Assembly: GCA_002427105.1 (NCBI GenBank)
Contig: DIPM01000014.1
Span: 23,110 to 85,074, forward strand
Length of the DNA: 61,965 nt
Direction: 5' to 3'
Source: Marinilabiliaceae bacterium UBA5488
GTDB lineage: Bacteria > Bacteroidota > Bacteroidia > Bacteroidales > Marinilabiliaceae
Each line of letters begins with the position of its first letter. Within the stretch, counting starts at the first letter, position 1. The translations under genes and the position numbers were made by a program. Of this stretch, positions 33,914 through 44,200 are shown one piece after another. The notes under the pieces are model-generated. The model did no database searches and was not told the origin of the DNA. It saw only the letters and a program-made list of their open reading frames with translations.

Positions 33914-34852
33914 CTATTTCATTGACTTCAAATATTTATAAACCTCACTTTTGGTTGAAATAATAATCTGAGTTTCATTATCAAGCGCTTTTTCGAAAGT
34001 CTCCAGACCTTTGATAAAAGCATAGAATTCACGCGCGGCTGCCGACTTATTATATGCCGAAGCATATATTATAGTGGCTTCGGCATCCGCCTTACCCATT
34101 ATTTCCTCGGCATCCTTAAAGGCTCCTGATTGTATGGTTTGCAACTCACGCTCCTTCTCTCCGTTTATAACAGAAGATTCCCCCTGTCCTTCCGACCTGA
34201 ACTCCTCGGCTATCCTCATGCGCTCACTCTTCATACGGTTGTACACCTGCTCACGCACCTCCGGAACGTAGTTTATCCTCTTAATTTTAAAATCGAGGAT
34301 GGAAATACCCAAATCACTTGCCTGTTCATTAGCTGACTCGCGTATCATGTGTTGGATTTTGTCACGCCCAACTTCTATATGCATCAACGAATCCGAAAGT
34401 CGTTCGGCCACAATGTCGGAGGCTATAGGAGTACGATTAGTTGACCGAACCACTTCTTCAAGGTTGTGATTGGCAATATGGTCACGAGTTTCCCCATCAA
34501 GGATATCAGCAATACGCGACATTGCTCCACGCTCGTTGGTAAGGCGCATAAAAAATTTCAGGGGGTCAGTAATCTGCCAACGTGCATAGGAATCAACAAA
34601 GATAAACTTCTTATCCTTAGTAGGAATCTGGTTTGCATCTCCATCCCACTCCAGGAAGCGTTTGTCGAAATAGTTGGTCTTTTGTATAAAGGGTGTTTTT
34701 AGGTTCAGCCCGGGCTCAACAATTGCTTCACCCACAGGACGGCCAAACTGAGTAATTACAACCTGTTGCGTTTCGGTAACAACAAAAACGCTGTTTAAGA
34801 GTAATATCAATGCTGCTATCAGCACTAAAACCCATATAATAATATTTCTCAT
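33914..34852 (-). CDS. hflC: Membrane protease modulator HflC
   Basis: A 312-residue SPFH/band-7 protein with one N-terminal membrane helix (IIIWVLVLIAALILLLNSVF) and the SPFH domain opening VVTETQQVVITQFGRPVGEAI. KTPFIQKTNYFDKR and the DILDGETRDHIANHNLEEVVR segment are HflC landmarks. With HflK it forms a large complex around the FtsH protease. It is 12 bases after hflK. Confidence 0.94.
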   Translation of the reverse strand: MRNIIIWVLVLIAALILLLNSVFVVTETQQVVITQFGRPVGEAIVEPGLNLKTPFIQKTNYFDKRFLEWDGDANQIPTKDKKFIFVDSYARWQITDPLKFFMRLTNERGAMSRIADILDGETRDHIANHNLEEVVRSTNRTPIASDIVAERLSDSLMHIEVGRDKIQHMIRESANEQASDLGISILDFKIKRINYVPEVREQVYNRMKSERMRIAEEFRSEGQGESSVINGEKERELQTIQSGAFKDAEEIMGKADAEATIIYASAYNKSAAAREFYAFIKGLETFEKALDNETQIIISTKSEVYKYLKSMK

Positions 34853-34864
34853 CTTTCAAATATT

Positions 34865-35851
34865 TTAGTTGTTAGCAGCCTTTGAATTCACTTGCATCTG
34901 CAGCAAAGGCAGCACATTAGAGCCATCCTGGTCAGTGATAATCTTGCCTCCCAATTTTGGCAATACTCGCTGCATAGTCTCCAGATAAATTCTATTTTTA
35001 GTAACCTCCGGCGCCTTCATATATTCCTGATAGAGAAGATTAAAACGTGTCGCCTCGCCCATAGCGTTATTAACCCGTGCGGTGGCATAGCCTTCAGCCT
35101 TTTCGATAGTTTCACGAGCCTGACCCCGGGCGTGAGGAATGACTTTATTGTATTCTGCTTTTGCCTGATTTATCAAGGTCTCTTTCTCTTGTTGTGCCTC
35201 ATTAACCGCGTTAAATGCTCCTTTTACGGGATCCGGCGGGTTTACATCCTGAAGCACAACTTGTTCTACCTTAATACCGAGCGAATACTCGTCGCACAAT
35301 CCTTGTATAAGTTCTTCAACTGCCAGCGCCACTTCGGTACGGCCCACGGTAAGCACCTCATTAACTGTGCGGTCGCCCACTATCTGGCGCATCGATGATT
35401 CTGAAATATCGCGCAGGGTTCCTTCCGGATGGCGAACCATAAAAAGATACTTGTAGGGGTCGCTTATGCGATATTGTACTACCCATTCCACATCGGCCAG
35501 GTTCAGGTCGCCCGTAAGCATCAAAGACTCATCGGCAGTCCCTTGTTTGGTATATTCAGAGCGCACATTAGTACCTACGGTACGAAAGCCAAACTCTTGT
35601 TTTTGCTGACGTTCAACGGCCACCTTCACTACCCTCTCGAAAAATGGAATTTTAAAATTCAATCCCGGTTCGCTACTTCTGGTGTATTTTCCAAAACGTG
35701 TAATTACTCCTATTTCTTCAGGTTGAATCTGGAAGAATCCGCTCCAGGCAATCAGAACCAGAGCAATAGTGATTACAATGTTTTTAATGTTCGACACGGC
35801 CTTTTTCATATCGGGCGGAATCTTAAAATCTTTGAATTGACTTGAAGCCAT
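34865..35851 (-). CDS. hflK: Membrane protease modulator HflK
   Basis: A 328-residue SPFH-domain protein with a membrane helix near 28-46 and then FFQIQPEEIGVITRFGKYTR, GLNFKIPFFERVVKV, VEWVVQYRISDPYKYLF and QDVNPPDPVKGAFNAVNEAQ, the standard HflK marks. It pairs with HflC. The gene starts 26 bases after otsAB on the same strand, so the three could share a transcript. Confidence 0.95.
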   Translation of the reverse strand: MASSQFKDFKIPPDMKKAVSNIKNIVITIALVLIAWSGFFQIQPEEIGVITRFGKYTRSSEPGLNFKIPFFERVVKVAVERQQKQEFGFRTVGTNVRSEYTKQGTADESLMLTGDLNLADVEWVVQYRISDPYKYLFMVRHPEGTLRDISESSMRQIVGDRTVNEVLTVGRTEVALAVEELIQGLCDEYSLGIKVEQVVLQDVNPPDPVKGAFNAVNEAQQEKETLINQAKAEYNKVIPHARGQARETIEKAEGYATARVNNAMGEATRFNLLYQEYMKAPEVTKNRIYLETMQRVLPKLGGKIITDQDGSNVLPLLQMQVNSKAANN

Positions 35852-35877
35852 AAAGTTTAGTTATTTGTTAATGATAA

Positions 35878-38082
35878 TTATATAAAAGACTCGAGAAATT
35901 TACGAACAGCATCTGTCGTTTCCAACTTGTAAGAGGCGTTGGTATGCTTAATTCCAACTTTTATGGTAATTGCAGACTCCGGCAGCTCCCGAAACAAGTA
36001 CTCATCGGTCCAATCGTCGCCAATAGCCATGATAAAGTCTGCATTCATATTCATCAGGAATTTATTGGCAGCCGATCCCTTGTTAATACCTCCGCTTTTA
36101 ACTTCCACCACCTTGTTGCCTTCCATAATTTCAAGATGGTGATTGGCCATCAGCTCGGTAAGCTCATCGCGCAGCTCTTTGCCGCGCATTTCGCCTAACT
36201 CTAGTTCAGCACGGCGGTAATGCCATACCAGCGAATAATTCTTCTCTTCGACAAATGAGCCCGGCGTACGATCAACATAGCCTTCCAGTACCGGACGAAT
36301 CACAGGCATCCATGAGTTAGAGGCGTTAATCAACATTTCCCAATCTCCCCCTTCTCTGCGCAACCATACTCCGTGCTCACAAATAAGGTTGACCTTCTTC
36401 CCTTCAAACCACTTGCCCAAAGTCTCCTTATCCCGTCCGCTAATTATGGTAAGTACATTTTTCTCCTTATCCGCAAGCGATTCAATGAGTTTTAAAAGTT
36501 CGGAATCGGGACTTGCCGCCTGCGGATCATCCATAAACCCTTTAAGGGTCCCGTCGTAATCCAAAAATATAGCCCTTTTTGAAGCCTTATTGTAGCTGTC
36601 AAGTATCTCATTATTAATTTTAGGACTAATCTTTTTAGCAAGGAAATCCTTTTGCAAGCGGTTAACGCGCTTCAAAGCACTCACGAAATCCTTAGCCCAC
36701 TTATATACATCATAGCGTTTTAGGCGCTTTTGCATTGCATCAATACGCTTCAACTGTTCATCGTAGGGCATTTCAAGGGCTTGCAAAATCGCGTTGGCTG
36801 TCTCGTCCTCATCGTTGGGATTGATAATAATCGCCTCTCCCATTTCTTTAACCACTCCTGCCATTTCGCTCAGCACCATCACCCCTGTCTTATTAATTCT
36901 CGATGCAATATACTCTTTAGCTACCAGATTCATTCCGTCGCGAACCGGCGTAATCAGCGCTACGTCACTCATGCTGTATAGCTCTACAAGATTTTGGAAT
37001 GGCATAGTGCGATAAAAATACCAGACCGGCGTATAGTTGATTGAGCCGTATAAGCCGTTAATGCTACCAACTAACTCTTCGACTTCGCTTTTAAGCCGTT
37101 GATAGTAAATCACATTATTTCGCGAAGGCACCGCGAGCATAACCAAAGTAACCTTTCCCACATATTGGGGGTTAAGCTCCAGAAACTTACTGAAGGCTCT
37201 CAGACGGTTTGGAATTCCTTTTGAGTAATCCAGCCTGTCAATTGACAAGATAAGACGTCGGTCGGCATCCATAACGAAGTACTTTTCAAGTTCAAGATGC
37301 ACTTCCGAGCGTTCCTTTACGGGAGTTTGATGAATATGCCGGGCTGCCTGCTCAAATTTATAGTAATCTATTCCCATCGGGAAAGCATCGGCCAAAATAA
37401 TCCGACCCTCGATATGAATCTCGTTAAAGATAATTTCGTAACCAAACAGACGGCGCACGCTGCTAAGGAAGTGACGCTCATAGTCGTAGGTATGGAAGCC
37501 TATCAAGTCGGCACCCAGCAAGCCTTTCAAGAGCTCATTGCGCCAAGGCAAAATCCTGAATACCTCGTAGGAAGGAAAGGGAATATGTAAAAAGAAGCCT
37601 ATGGTAATATCCGGACGTTTACTTTTAATCATTTCAGGCACAAGCATCAACTGGTAATCGTGCACCCAGACATAGTCGCCCTCTTCTGAAATTTCTAAAA
37701 CTTTATCGGCAAACTTCTGATTAACTGCAATGTAGGCATCCCAAAACTCAGAATGAAAATCAACATACTGCGCGAAATAGTGAAACAAAGGCCATATTGT
37801 GTTATTGCAAAAACCCTCATAAAACTCTTCCACCTCCTGTTCGCTAAGATGCACCGAATCACAGCCTTCTTTTAGCAATAATTTGTCAATATAGTCGAGC
37901 TCTTCTTTAGACTTAGTGTCGGAGACAATGCCGGGCCATCCTATCCATTTGCCGTTAAAATCCTTATAAACAGAATTCATTCCGGTTGCCAGCCCCCCAA
38001 CGCTCGGCTCTAATTGAGGTTCTTCATTGTCAAAATTAATGCTGAAAGGTAATCTGTTGGATACTATATGTAGTTTTTCCAT
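35878..38082 (-). CDS. otsAB: Fused trehalose-6-phosphate synthase / phosphatase
   Basis: A 734-residue bifunctional enzyme. Residues 1 to about 465 are the GT20 synthase (KLHIVSNRLPFSINFD, EGDYVWVHDYQLMLVP near 135, FFLHIPFPSYEVFR near 162, LSIDRLDYSKGIPNRL near 278, PVRDGMNLVAKEY). From about 495 comes the HAD-type phosphatase (AIFLDYDGTLKGFMDDP with the Asp nucleophile, GINKGSAANKF, IGDDWTDEYLF near 690). One chain thus makes trehalose from UDP-glucose and glucose-6-phosphate for osmotic or stress protection. It is divergent from the GH15 gene. Confidence 0.95.
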   Translation of the reverse strand: MEKLHIVSNRLPFSINFDNEEPQLEPSVGGLATGMNSVYKDFNGKWIGWPGIVSDTKSKEELDYIDKLLLKEGCDSVHLSEQEVEEFYEGFCNNTIWPLFHYFAQYVDFHSEFWDAYIAVNQKFADKVLEISEEGDYVWVHDYQLMLVPEMIKSKRPDITIGFFLHIPFPSYEVFRILPWRNELLKGLLGADLIGFHTYDYERHFLSSVRRLFGYEIIFNEIHIEGRIILADAFPMGIDYYKFEQAARHIHQTPVKERSEVHLELEKYFVMDADRRLILSIDRLDYSKGIPNRLRAFSKFLELNPQYVGKVTLVMLAVPSRNNVIYYQRLKSEVEELVGSINGLYGSINYTPVWYFYRTMPFQNLVELYSMSDVALITPVRDGMNLVAKEYIASRINKTGVMVLSEMAGVVKEMGEAIIINPNDEDETANAILQALEMPYDEQLKRIDAMQKRLKRYDVYKWAKDFVSALKRVNRLQKDFLAKKISPKINNEILDSYNKASKRAIFLDYDGTLKGFMDDPQAASPDSELLKLIESLADKEKNVLTIISGRDKETLGKWFEGKKVNLICEHGVWLRREGGDWEMLINASNSWMPVIRPVLEGYVDRTPGSFVEEKNYSLVWHYRRAELELGEMRGKELRDELTELMANHHLEIMEGNKVVEVKSGGINKGSAANKFLMNMNADFIMAIGDDWTDEYLFRELPESAITIKVGIKHTNASYKLETTDAVRKFLESFI

Positions 38083-38355
38083 ATCAATGAAAGGTTGATT
38101 TTTAATGACTTATTTACAGAACAATCAAGTAGTACGTGATTATCCCTGGCTGTTTTAGTTGCCCCTTTAGTATGTAAAATCAAGCCCATATCTAACAAAG
38201 TTACAAAAAGCTGCGGTTTTAGACTAATTCTTTGGTCTAAAACCCGCAAAGCAATCTAGATATTTCAGGATGACACAATAGCGTGGGCTCAATATTTCAT
38301 AAATAGAGCCATTTTTTATATTTTGCATTTTTACAGTTTATAAAAGCACAGATTT

Positions 38356-40176
38356 ATGGAAAAACAATGCGAGAAGGGAATGGACTATGGAATGATTGGC
38401 AACTGCCGTAGCGGTGCCTTAGTATCAAGCAAGGGAGCCATAGAATGGTTGTGCTTACCTAAATTTGACTCCGGCTCGGTTTTCGCAAAACTATTAGACG
38501 ATATTATTGGCGGCAGCTTCGAGATACTGCCCAAAAACTGTTTGGATATAAGCCAAAAATACGATGGTTACACCAATATCCTTATTACCCGTTTTAAGTG
38601 CAGGGAAGGCACTTTCGAAGTTCACGATTTTATGCCTCGTTACAAATTAGATCACGGCAATTACTACGCTCCGCCCGATTTGATTCGTTATTTCAAGCAT
38701 ATTGAAGGCGAGCCCGTCTTCAAAATTAAATATGACCCCAAACTCGAATATGCCAAGTATCCTACCAAAATAAAATTTCGCACTAATTATCTAAAGGCTC
38801 AGACGGCTCAGGGCGACTACGATTCAAATTACTTGTACTCAAGTATGAATGTATATGATGTGATGTGTCAACAGCCACTCACGTTGACTAAGGATGAATT
38901 CGTGCTGATAAGCTATAACCAAAAACTTTTAGATCAAACGGTTGAACGTTCTTATACCAAACTGACACGAACAAAGGCCTATTGGCTTACTTGGTCACAA
39001 CGCACCACGCGCTTTGGTAAATACAACGATGTTATCAATCGCAGTGCTTTGGTTCTAAAACTATTGAGTTATCAAAAGAGCGGTGCCATTCTGGCTGCAT
39101 TAACCACTTCTCTTCCGGAAACCATTGGAGAAGTGCGCAACTGGGACTATCGCTTTTGCTGGATAAGGGACGCTTCGATGGTCGTCAAGATTATGACCAG
39201 TCTTGGTCACTTCAATATGGCTCATGACTATTTAAAATTCATCACCGACATCTTACCTGAAAAGGATGAGCGTATCCAGATTATGTATGGCATTAACGGT
39301 GAAAAGAAACTCAAAGAAACCTTCCTCGACCACTTGTCGGGCTACTGCGACAGCAAACCTGTAAGAATCGGCAATGCGGCATATAAGCAAAAACAAAACG
39401 ATATTTATGGCATTTTGATGGATGTTATATACCAGCATTTCAAGATTTTTACGGTGTCACTTCAGCATAGTGAGGATCTTTGGACCATAACACGCAATAT
39501 GGTTTTTGCTGTTGAGCGCAACTGGCAAAAACCCGACAGAGGCATCTGGGAAATTCGCCAAAGTAACAAACACTTTACCTTCAGCAAAGTACTTTGTTGG
39601 GTAGCTGTCGATAGAGCCATCAAGATAGCGTCCATATTGAAGCAGCATGAGAAGATAGAAGAATGGTCTGCCCTGCGCGACAAAATCAAGAAAGAAATCC
39701 TGAAAAAGGCCTGGAACAATGAAAAGCAGGCCTTTACTCAAGCCTATGGTGAATCCGACCTCGATGCCTCCGTTTTGCTTATGGAGTTTTATGGCTTCAT
39801 GTCGGGCAGCGACCCCCAATATAAGTCCACCGTAAAGGCTATACAGAAAGACCTGGAATACAAAGGTTTGATGTATCGTTATAAAAATAAAGACGACTTT
39901 GGAGAACCATCATCAGCCTTTACTATTTGTTCGTTTTGGCTTGTACGGGCGCTTTACATGATAGGCGAGGAAGAAGAGGCCATCGAAAAATTCGACAAGC
40001 TTCTGGCCTGCGCCAATCACCTTTCATTATTTAGTGAGGATTTGGATTTTAACACCAGACGCCTGTTGGGCAATTTTCCTCAGGCATACTCACATCTTGC
40101 GCTAATCGACACTGCAATGTTGCTTGTCGAAGGTAAGCTGAGTAAGGATGAGGAACTGCTGAAATCTATTCAATAA
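38356..40176 (+). CDS. Glycoside hydrolase family 15 protein (glucoamylase/trehalase type)
   Basis: A 606-residue protein without signal peptide, hence cytoplasmic. Catalytic-domain marks are EVRNWDYRFCWIRDASM near 260-276, GIWEIRQSNKHFTFSK near 395-410 with the probable general acid Glu, and SSAFTICSFWLVRALYMIG near 520. The N-terminal part (GMIGNCRSGALVSSKGAIEW) is the usual beta domain. GH15 enzymes include glucoamylases and bacterial trehalases. Being divergent from otsAB, turnover of trehalose is a reasonable guess but not shown. It ends 1 base from the convergent TPR gene. Confidence 0.9.
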   Translation: MEKQCEKGMDYGMIGNCRSGALVSSKGAIEWLCLPKFDSGSVFAKLLDDIIGGSFEILPKNCLDISQKYDGYTNILITRFKCREGTFEVHDFMPRYKLDHGNYYAPPDLIRYFKHIEGEPVFKIKYDPKLEYAKYPTKIKFRTNYLKAQTAQGDYDSNYLYSSMNVYDVMCQQPLTLTKDEFVLISYNQKLLDQTVERSYTKLTRTKAYWLTWSQRTTRFGKYNDVINRSALVLKLLSYQKSGAILAALTTSLPETIGEVRNWDYRFCWIRDASMVVKIMTSLGHFNMAHDYLKFITDILPEKDERIQIMYGINGEKKLKETFLDHLSGYCDSKPVRIGNAAYKQKQNDIYGILMDVIYQHFKIFTVSLQHSEDLWTITRNMVFAVERNWQKPDRGIWEIRQSNKHFTFSKVLCWVAVDRAIKIASILKQHEKIEEWSALRDKIKKEILKKAWNNEKQAFTQAYGESDLDASVLLMEFYGFMSGSDPQYKSTVKAIQKDLEYKGLMYRYKNKDDFGEPSSAFTICSFWLVRALYMIGEEEEAIEKFDKLLACANHLSLFSEDLDFNTRRLLGNFPQAYSHLALIDTAMLLVEGKLSKDEELLKSIQ

Positions 40177-40177
40177 T

Positions 40178-41149
40178 TTATTGCAACATCAGCCAATCGC
40201 CCAAAATCCGGTACGATTCAGCATTGTCGTTTATCCACTCCATTGCATCGGCCGGATAACGGGTGTAGGCGATATGATAGGCCATTGCCTCGTCAAATCC
40301 TAAGCGAGCCACCTGACTAAAAAAATCAGAATAAAAAACCCATAAGCCATCAGAGGAGCTAACTTTGGCCATTTGCATGCTCTCAATCAGTCCAACAGTC
40401 TGCCTAACAAACCATGGCCCTCTTTCATCATAAGATCCGCTAAATGCTTCGGGAACAAAATCAACGCTAAAGCCCTTCCCGGCTGTTGAGACTTTTGAAA
40501 TACCAAGAGTTGAAACCGCCCAACTATCATACAAACGCTCAACACTTGCCGCTACGTCTGCACTGTTTAAAGCGTCCTGATGCAGAAACAGATAATAGAT
40601 TAAGGGAAGGACGGCTTTAAGGTTCTCCCCGCGGCGATACATATTCTCGCCCAACAAAAGATGAGCATCACCAAAGCCCGGACAGACATGTATTGAGCGC
40701 AAAAGATACCTTTCACCCTTCCCGGAATCGAAAGGGATAGCAATTCGACCTGCATGATAAAGCAAAAGGCAGTCGGAAGGGAAGGCTTCTATGCCCTCTT
40801 CCATCCATTTGTCGCGCAGGCGCACATTGCCAAGCTCTTCATAAGCCAAAACACCTGCCAGGTAGGCATCTGCCGAAGGATGTATCAGGTCTTTACGTGC
40901 TTCCACAGCATTTTCCAAAGCCCTTGCAGCGTCTCCTTTTTGAAAATAAGCAAGCGCCAGTCCGCCAAGAACCTCTCCGTCTGCCACGCCCCTTATAACT
41001 GCCTGGTTCAGATATACCATGGCCGAATCGCTTTGACCTTCATCTAAAAACTCCAAGCCCCGAAACTTATACTCCTGTCCTCCTAATTGAGCTAAAGAGA
41101 CAAGGCTCTGCATTATCATAAGGGCTAAGATCATTATTCTTATATTCAT
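40178..41149 (-). CDS. TPR-repeat protein, periplasmic
   Basis: A 323-residue protein with a signal peptide (to about residue 21, MQSLVSLAQ) and TPR-like helical pairs: EYKFRGLEFLDEGQSDSAMV, EVLGGLALAYFQKGDAARAL, YLAGVLAYEELGNVRLRDKW, YHAGRIAIPFDSGKGERYLL and DAHLLLGENMYRRGENLKAV. The last 130 residues do not fit TPR (WAVSTLGISKV, GFSVDFVPEAFSGSYD, YSDFFSQVARLGFDEAMAYH). It lies directly behind the macroglobulin gene with a repeat between, so the two may work together at the cell envelope. Confidence 0.72.
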   Translation of the reverse strand: MNIRIMILALMIMQSLVSLAQLGGQEYKFRGLEFLDEGQSDSAMVYLNQAVIRGVADGEVLGGLALAYFQKGDAARALENAVEARKDLIHPSADAYLAGVLAYEELGNVRLRDKWMEEGIEAFPSDCLLLYHAGRIAIPFDSGKGERYLLRSIHVCPGFGDAHLLLGENMYRRGENLKAVLPLIYYLFLHQDALNSADVAASVERLYDSWAVSTLGISKVSTAGKGFSVDFVPEAFSGSYDERGPWFVRQTVGLIESMQMAKVSSSDGLWVFYSDFFSQVARLGFDEAMAYHIAYTRYPADAMEWINDNAESYRILGDWLMLQ

Positions 41150-41175
41150 AAATATGATTTTGATACTAATTTACA

Positions 41176-41238
41176 CCACAACATAACTCATAAGCCATAA
41201 CCCATAACTCATAGCCCATAACTCATAACTCATAACTA
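41176..41238. repeat. Degenerate direct repeats behind the macroglobulin gene
   Basis: Six or seven imperfect copies of the word CATAACTCAT or CATAGCCCAT run from just before the TPR gene to the macroglobulin stop. It resembles the repeat at 18318-18469 in style but not in sequence. Confidence 0.75.
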
Positions 41239-41239
41239 T

Positions 41240-44200
41240 TCATTCACTGACAACCACAGCCGCACTGCTATGTCCGGCAAAGGAAGGAGCATAAAAGCAA
41301 CTTACATGAACCGGTCCCTGAACGGCTTTGCCACTATGAGACACAGTCATTTCCCATGATATGGTGTAGCGCCCTTTGGGCAGGCTGTCAACAAAAATCC
41401 CTGCTCCGGCATCGTTAATCGACAAATAATAAGCTAAGCCAGACTGATAGCGGTAGCCGGATAAAATATCCACCGGCTCCAGCGTCGCTGCCCGCGGTGC
41501 ATTCACGTGAACAAAATCAAGCTCTTGCGGAGTCTCTATAACAACACGCTGCATCAGTCTGTCTCCCTTTGTCAACCGGGTGTCGGCATCCACAACTGTC
41601 CAAATCTCACGATTATCAACGAACTCCCTCTTCATCAGCGTTGTCGATACATCAAGGAAGCCGCCCGCTTCAACATCAGCCGACTCGCGGAAATAGCTAA
41701 GGGAAACAGTTGCAAAAGATGGCGTATCGCCGGCTTTTTGAATTGTTATCTCTCCATATTTTTGATCTATCTCAGCTCCCTCGATTGAAAAGCTCCTATA
41801 ACCCGAACCCGTTTCAGACAGCCTGAAGTCGATGGCTTTTCCCCCGGTCGTAATTACATCAGCCACATCGCTTGTGAAGAGCTCCCGTGAAGAGGACGCC
41901 AGCGCGTAAACAGCCGAAACGGTAGCGCGAGTAGTTCCCCAATGCTGAGTCAACTTCTGCTGAATCAGCCAATTTTCCATCCCTATTAGCACATTATCAT
42001 AGCCAGAAATTTCCCTGAAAGCCTCCATTGCCGCCACATGAGTCTCGACAGGCGACTGATACCAGTATGGGCTGTAGGGCAACTTAAAATATCGCGTTGC
42101 CCCCTCTTCAAGAAGATACTCTTCAAGTGAGCTTAGCAAGGCAGCTGCCTCTTCATCATTCGCACTGCGCTGCAATACAATCGCGGCATACGCCATTACA
42201 CGCGGAGATTCGCGAGGCAGTTTTTTCTTCAAGATATCAATCCAGAAGGATACTTCAGAGACATCCATCTTGGCTGCATCAAAGCTCAGGGCATAGAGTT
42301 TATATATTACATCAGAAGAGACTCCGGCAACATCCTTATTATTTATAACAGCCTTTTCAAAGTCCTCCTTCTGCTTCTTGAGGCGCGTTAACAACCATCG
42401 CGACGAGGCCTCAATCATCTCCTGAACCTCATTGTCCCAACTTACTCCCATCTTCTGCAAAAAGCCAAAGCCTGCAAGGATATTAATGGTAGTCTGCTCT
42501 GAAGGGTACATACCGCTAAACCAGGGCCAGGCTCCATCGGATAGCTGCATTTGCTTCAAGAGCTTAACAGCAGAGTAAATCTCGTTGTCGAGATGACCAT
42601 CTGCCACCAATGAGGCAAAGGCTCTGCGGCGCTCACTGTCACTCTGAGCCTTGTTGAGCCAGGGTGTTGCAGTGAGAAATGCCGATTTGAGCTCCGGATT
42701 CTTCTCAAGAGCCGACAACAGGGCATTTTCATCACCGGGAAGTTCTGCTTTCCAAACATTAAGCACACGCTCTATCTGAGGGTGTTGCTTAAAGATTTGC
42801 CTAGCCACAGAGGCTGAAAAGAATCGGTTAAATATCTGATCAGCGCTTTCATGCGGCTGTTGTCCGAGCCATGGCAAAGCCGCCAGAACCTCCCATGCTA
42901 CATTCTCAGTATAACTAAAAGTGAAACCTTCAAAATTCTCAACTTCCCCGTTGCGCAAGACAGGCATAATAAGCTGATGACTTCCGGCACTTGTAAGCAT
43001 CAAAGGCTTAGTCTCGGTGACCAGAGTTTGCGACGGCAAGACTGCTATTATATGCTTTTCAGCGTCACTTAGCTGACCTGAAGAAGCCTTAACAAGCACC
43101 TCGAGAGCCTTAAGTCCTTTGGGCACATCAATTTTCCAACGAACAACTGTGCTACTTCCGGCCTCTGCTTCCCATAACAATTCTTCATAGCCATCCGGAT
43201 TAATAGTCCTGCCGCTTGTGGCATCATTCACCTCCAGGCTGGCCATGCCTCCCAGTTGTATATCACTACTATTCAGTACACTAACAGCAAGCCAGAGCTG
43301 ATCGCCTTCACGCACCACCCGAGGGATATTAGGCACTACCATCAAATCGCGGGCAGATATTATCATCTGCTCCACATTGGCGCTTAGCCCGTCCTTACGG
43401 TGGGCCAGAGCCATAAAGCGCCAGCGGGTAAGGGCATCAGGCATGCTAAATTCAAATTCTACAGTTCCATCCCCTGCGCTTACTAAATGAGGCAGGAAGA
43501 AGGCGGTCTCCGTCAGATTGGTACGTAAAGGAGTTGCCTTTTCTGAAACTGGTTCATTGAGCGTAGATTCCTGGCGGGCTATAGGAGCAATATTCATCTT
43601 ATCTACCCTACTAACTTCCCCAAAAACAGCAAACTCCATAACCTCGTTATCTTCAACAATGCTTAAGGATTTCATTCTGCCTGAGCGCTCCATAATAGGA
43701 GGAGCATATCCCCAATAAATCTGATACTCCCAGAAAAAGGAAGGATAAGCAGCCGCAGAGGCTCCTCCTGAATAGTAGTTATAGTTTCCGCCTTGATAGT
43801 AATAGTTAAAAGATTCCCACTCCCACATAGGCCTTTGCCTATTATAGTAATAAGATCTATCCATGCTCAAGTCGTTGGCCTGGTATAAATCCAGTGCTGC
43901 ATCATACATTAAAGCCAGCACCTCGCCATTGGCGGATTTATTATTAGCATCTTTAAGCGTAAGAGTCCACTTTTCCTTATCGCCGGGCTTAACTTTATCA
44001 CGAAATTTAGAAAGCTCCAGGGTCATACTTTTAGACGGATCTTTAAGCTGCACAATTTCCTGAGAAGCCTCAATCCGGTTGTTCTTAATCAAAAAGGCCT
44101 GTATCCTTATCGAGCCTTCAAGGCTTTTATCGACGGGCAAAGATATTCTATGCCACTTCCCGGCCGGAACCACTGTCTCGTTGATCAGCTCCTGACTGCC

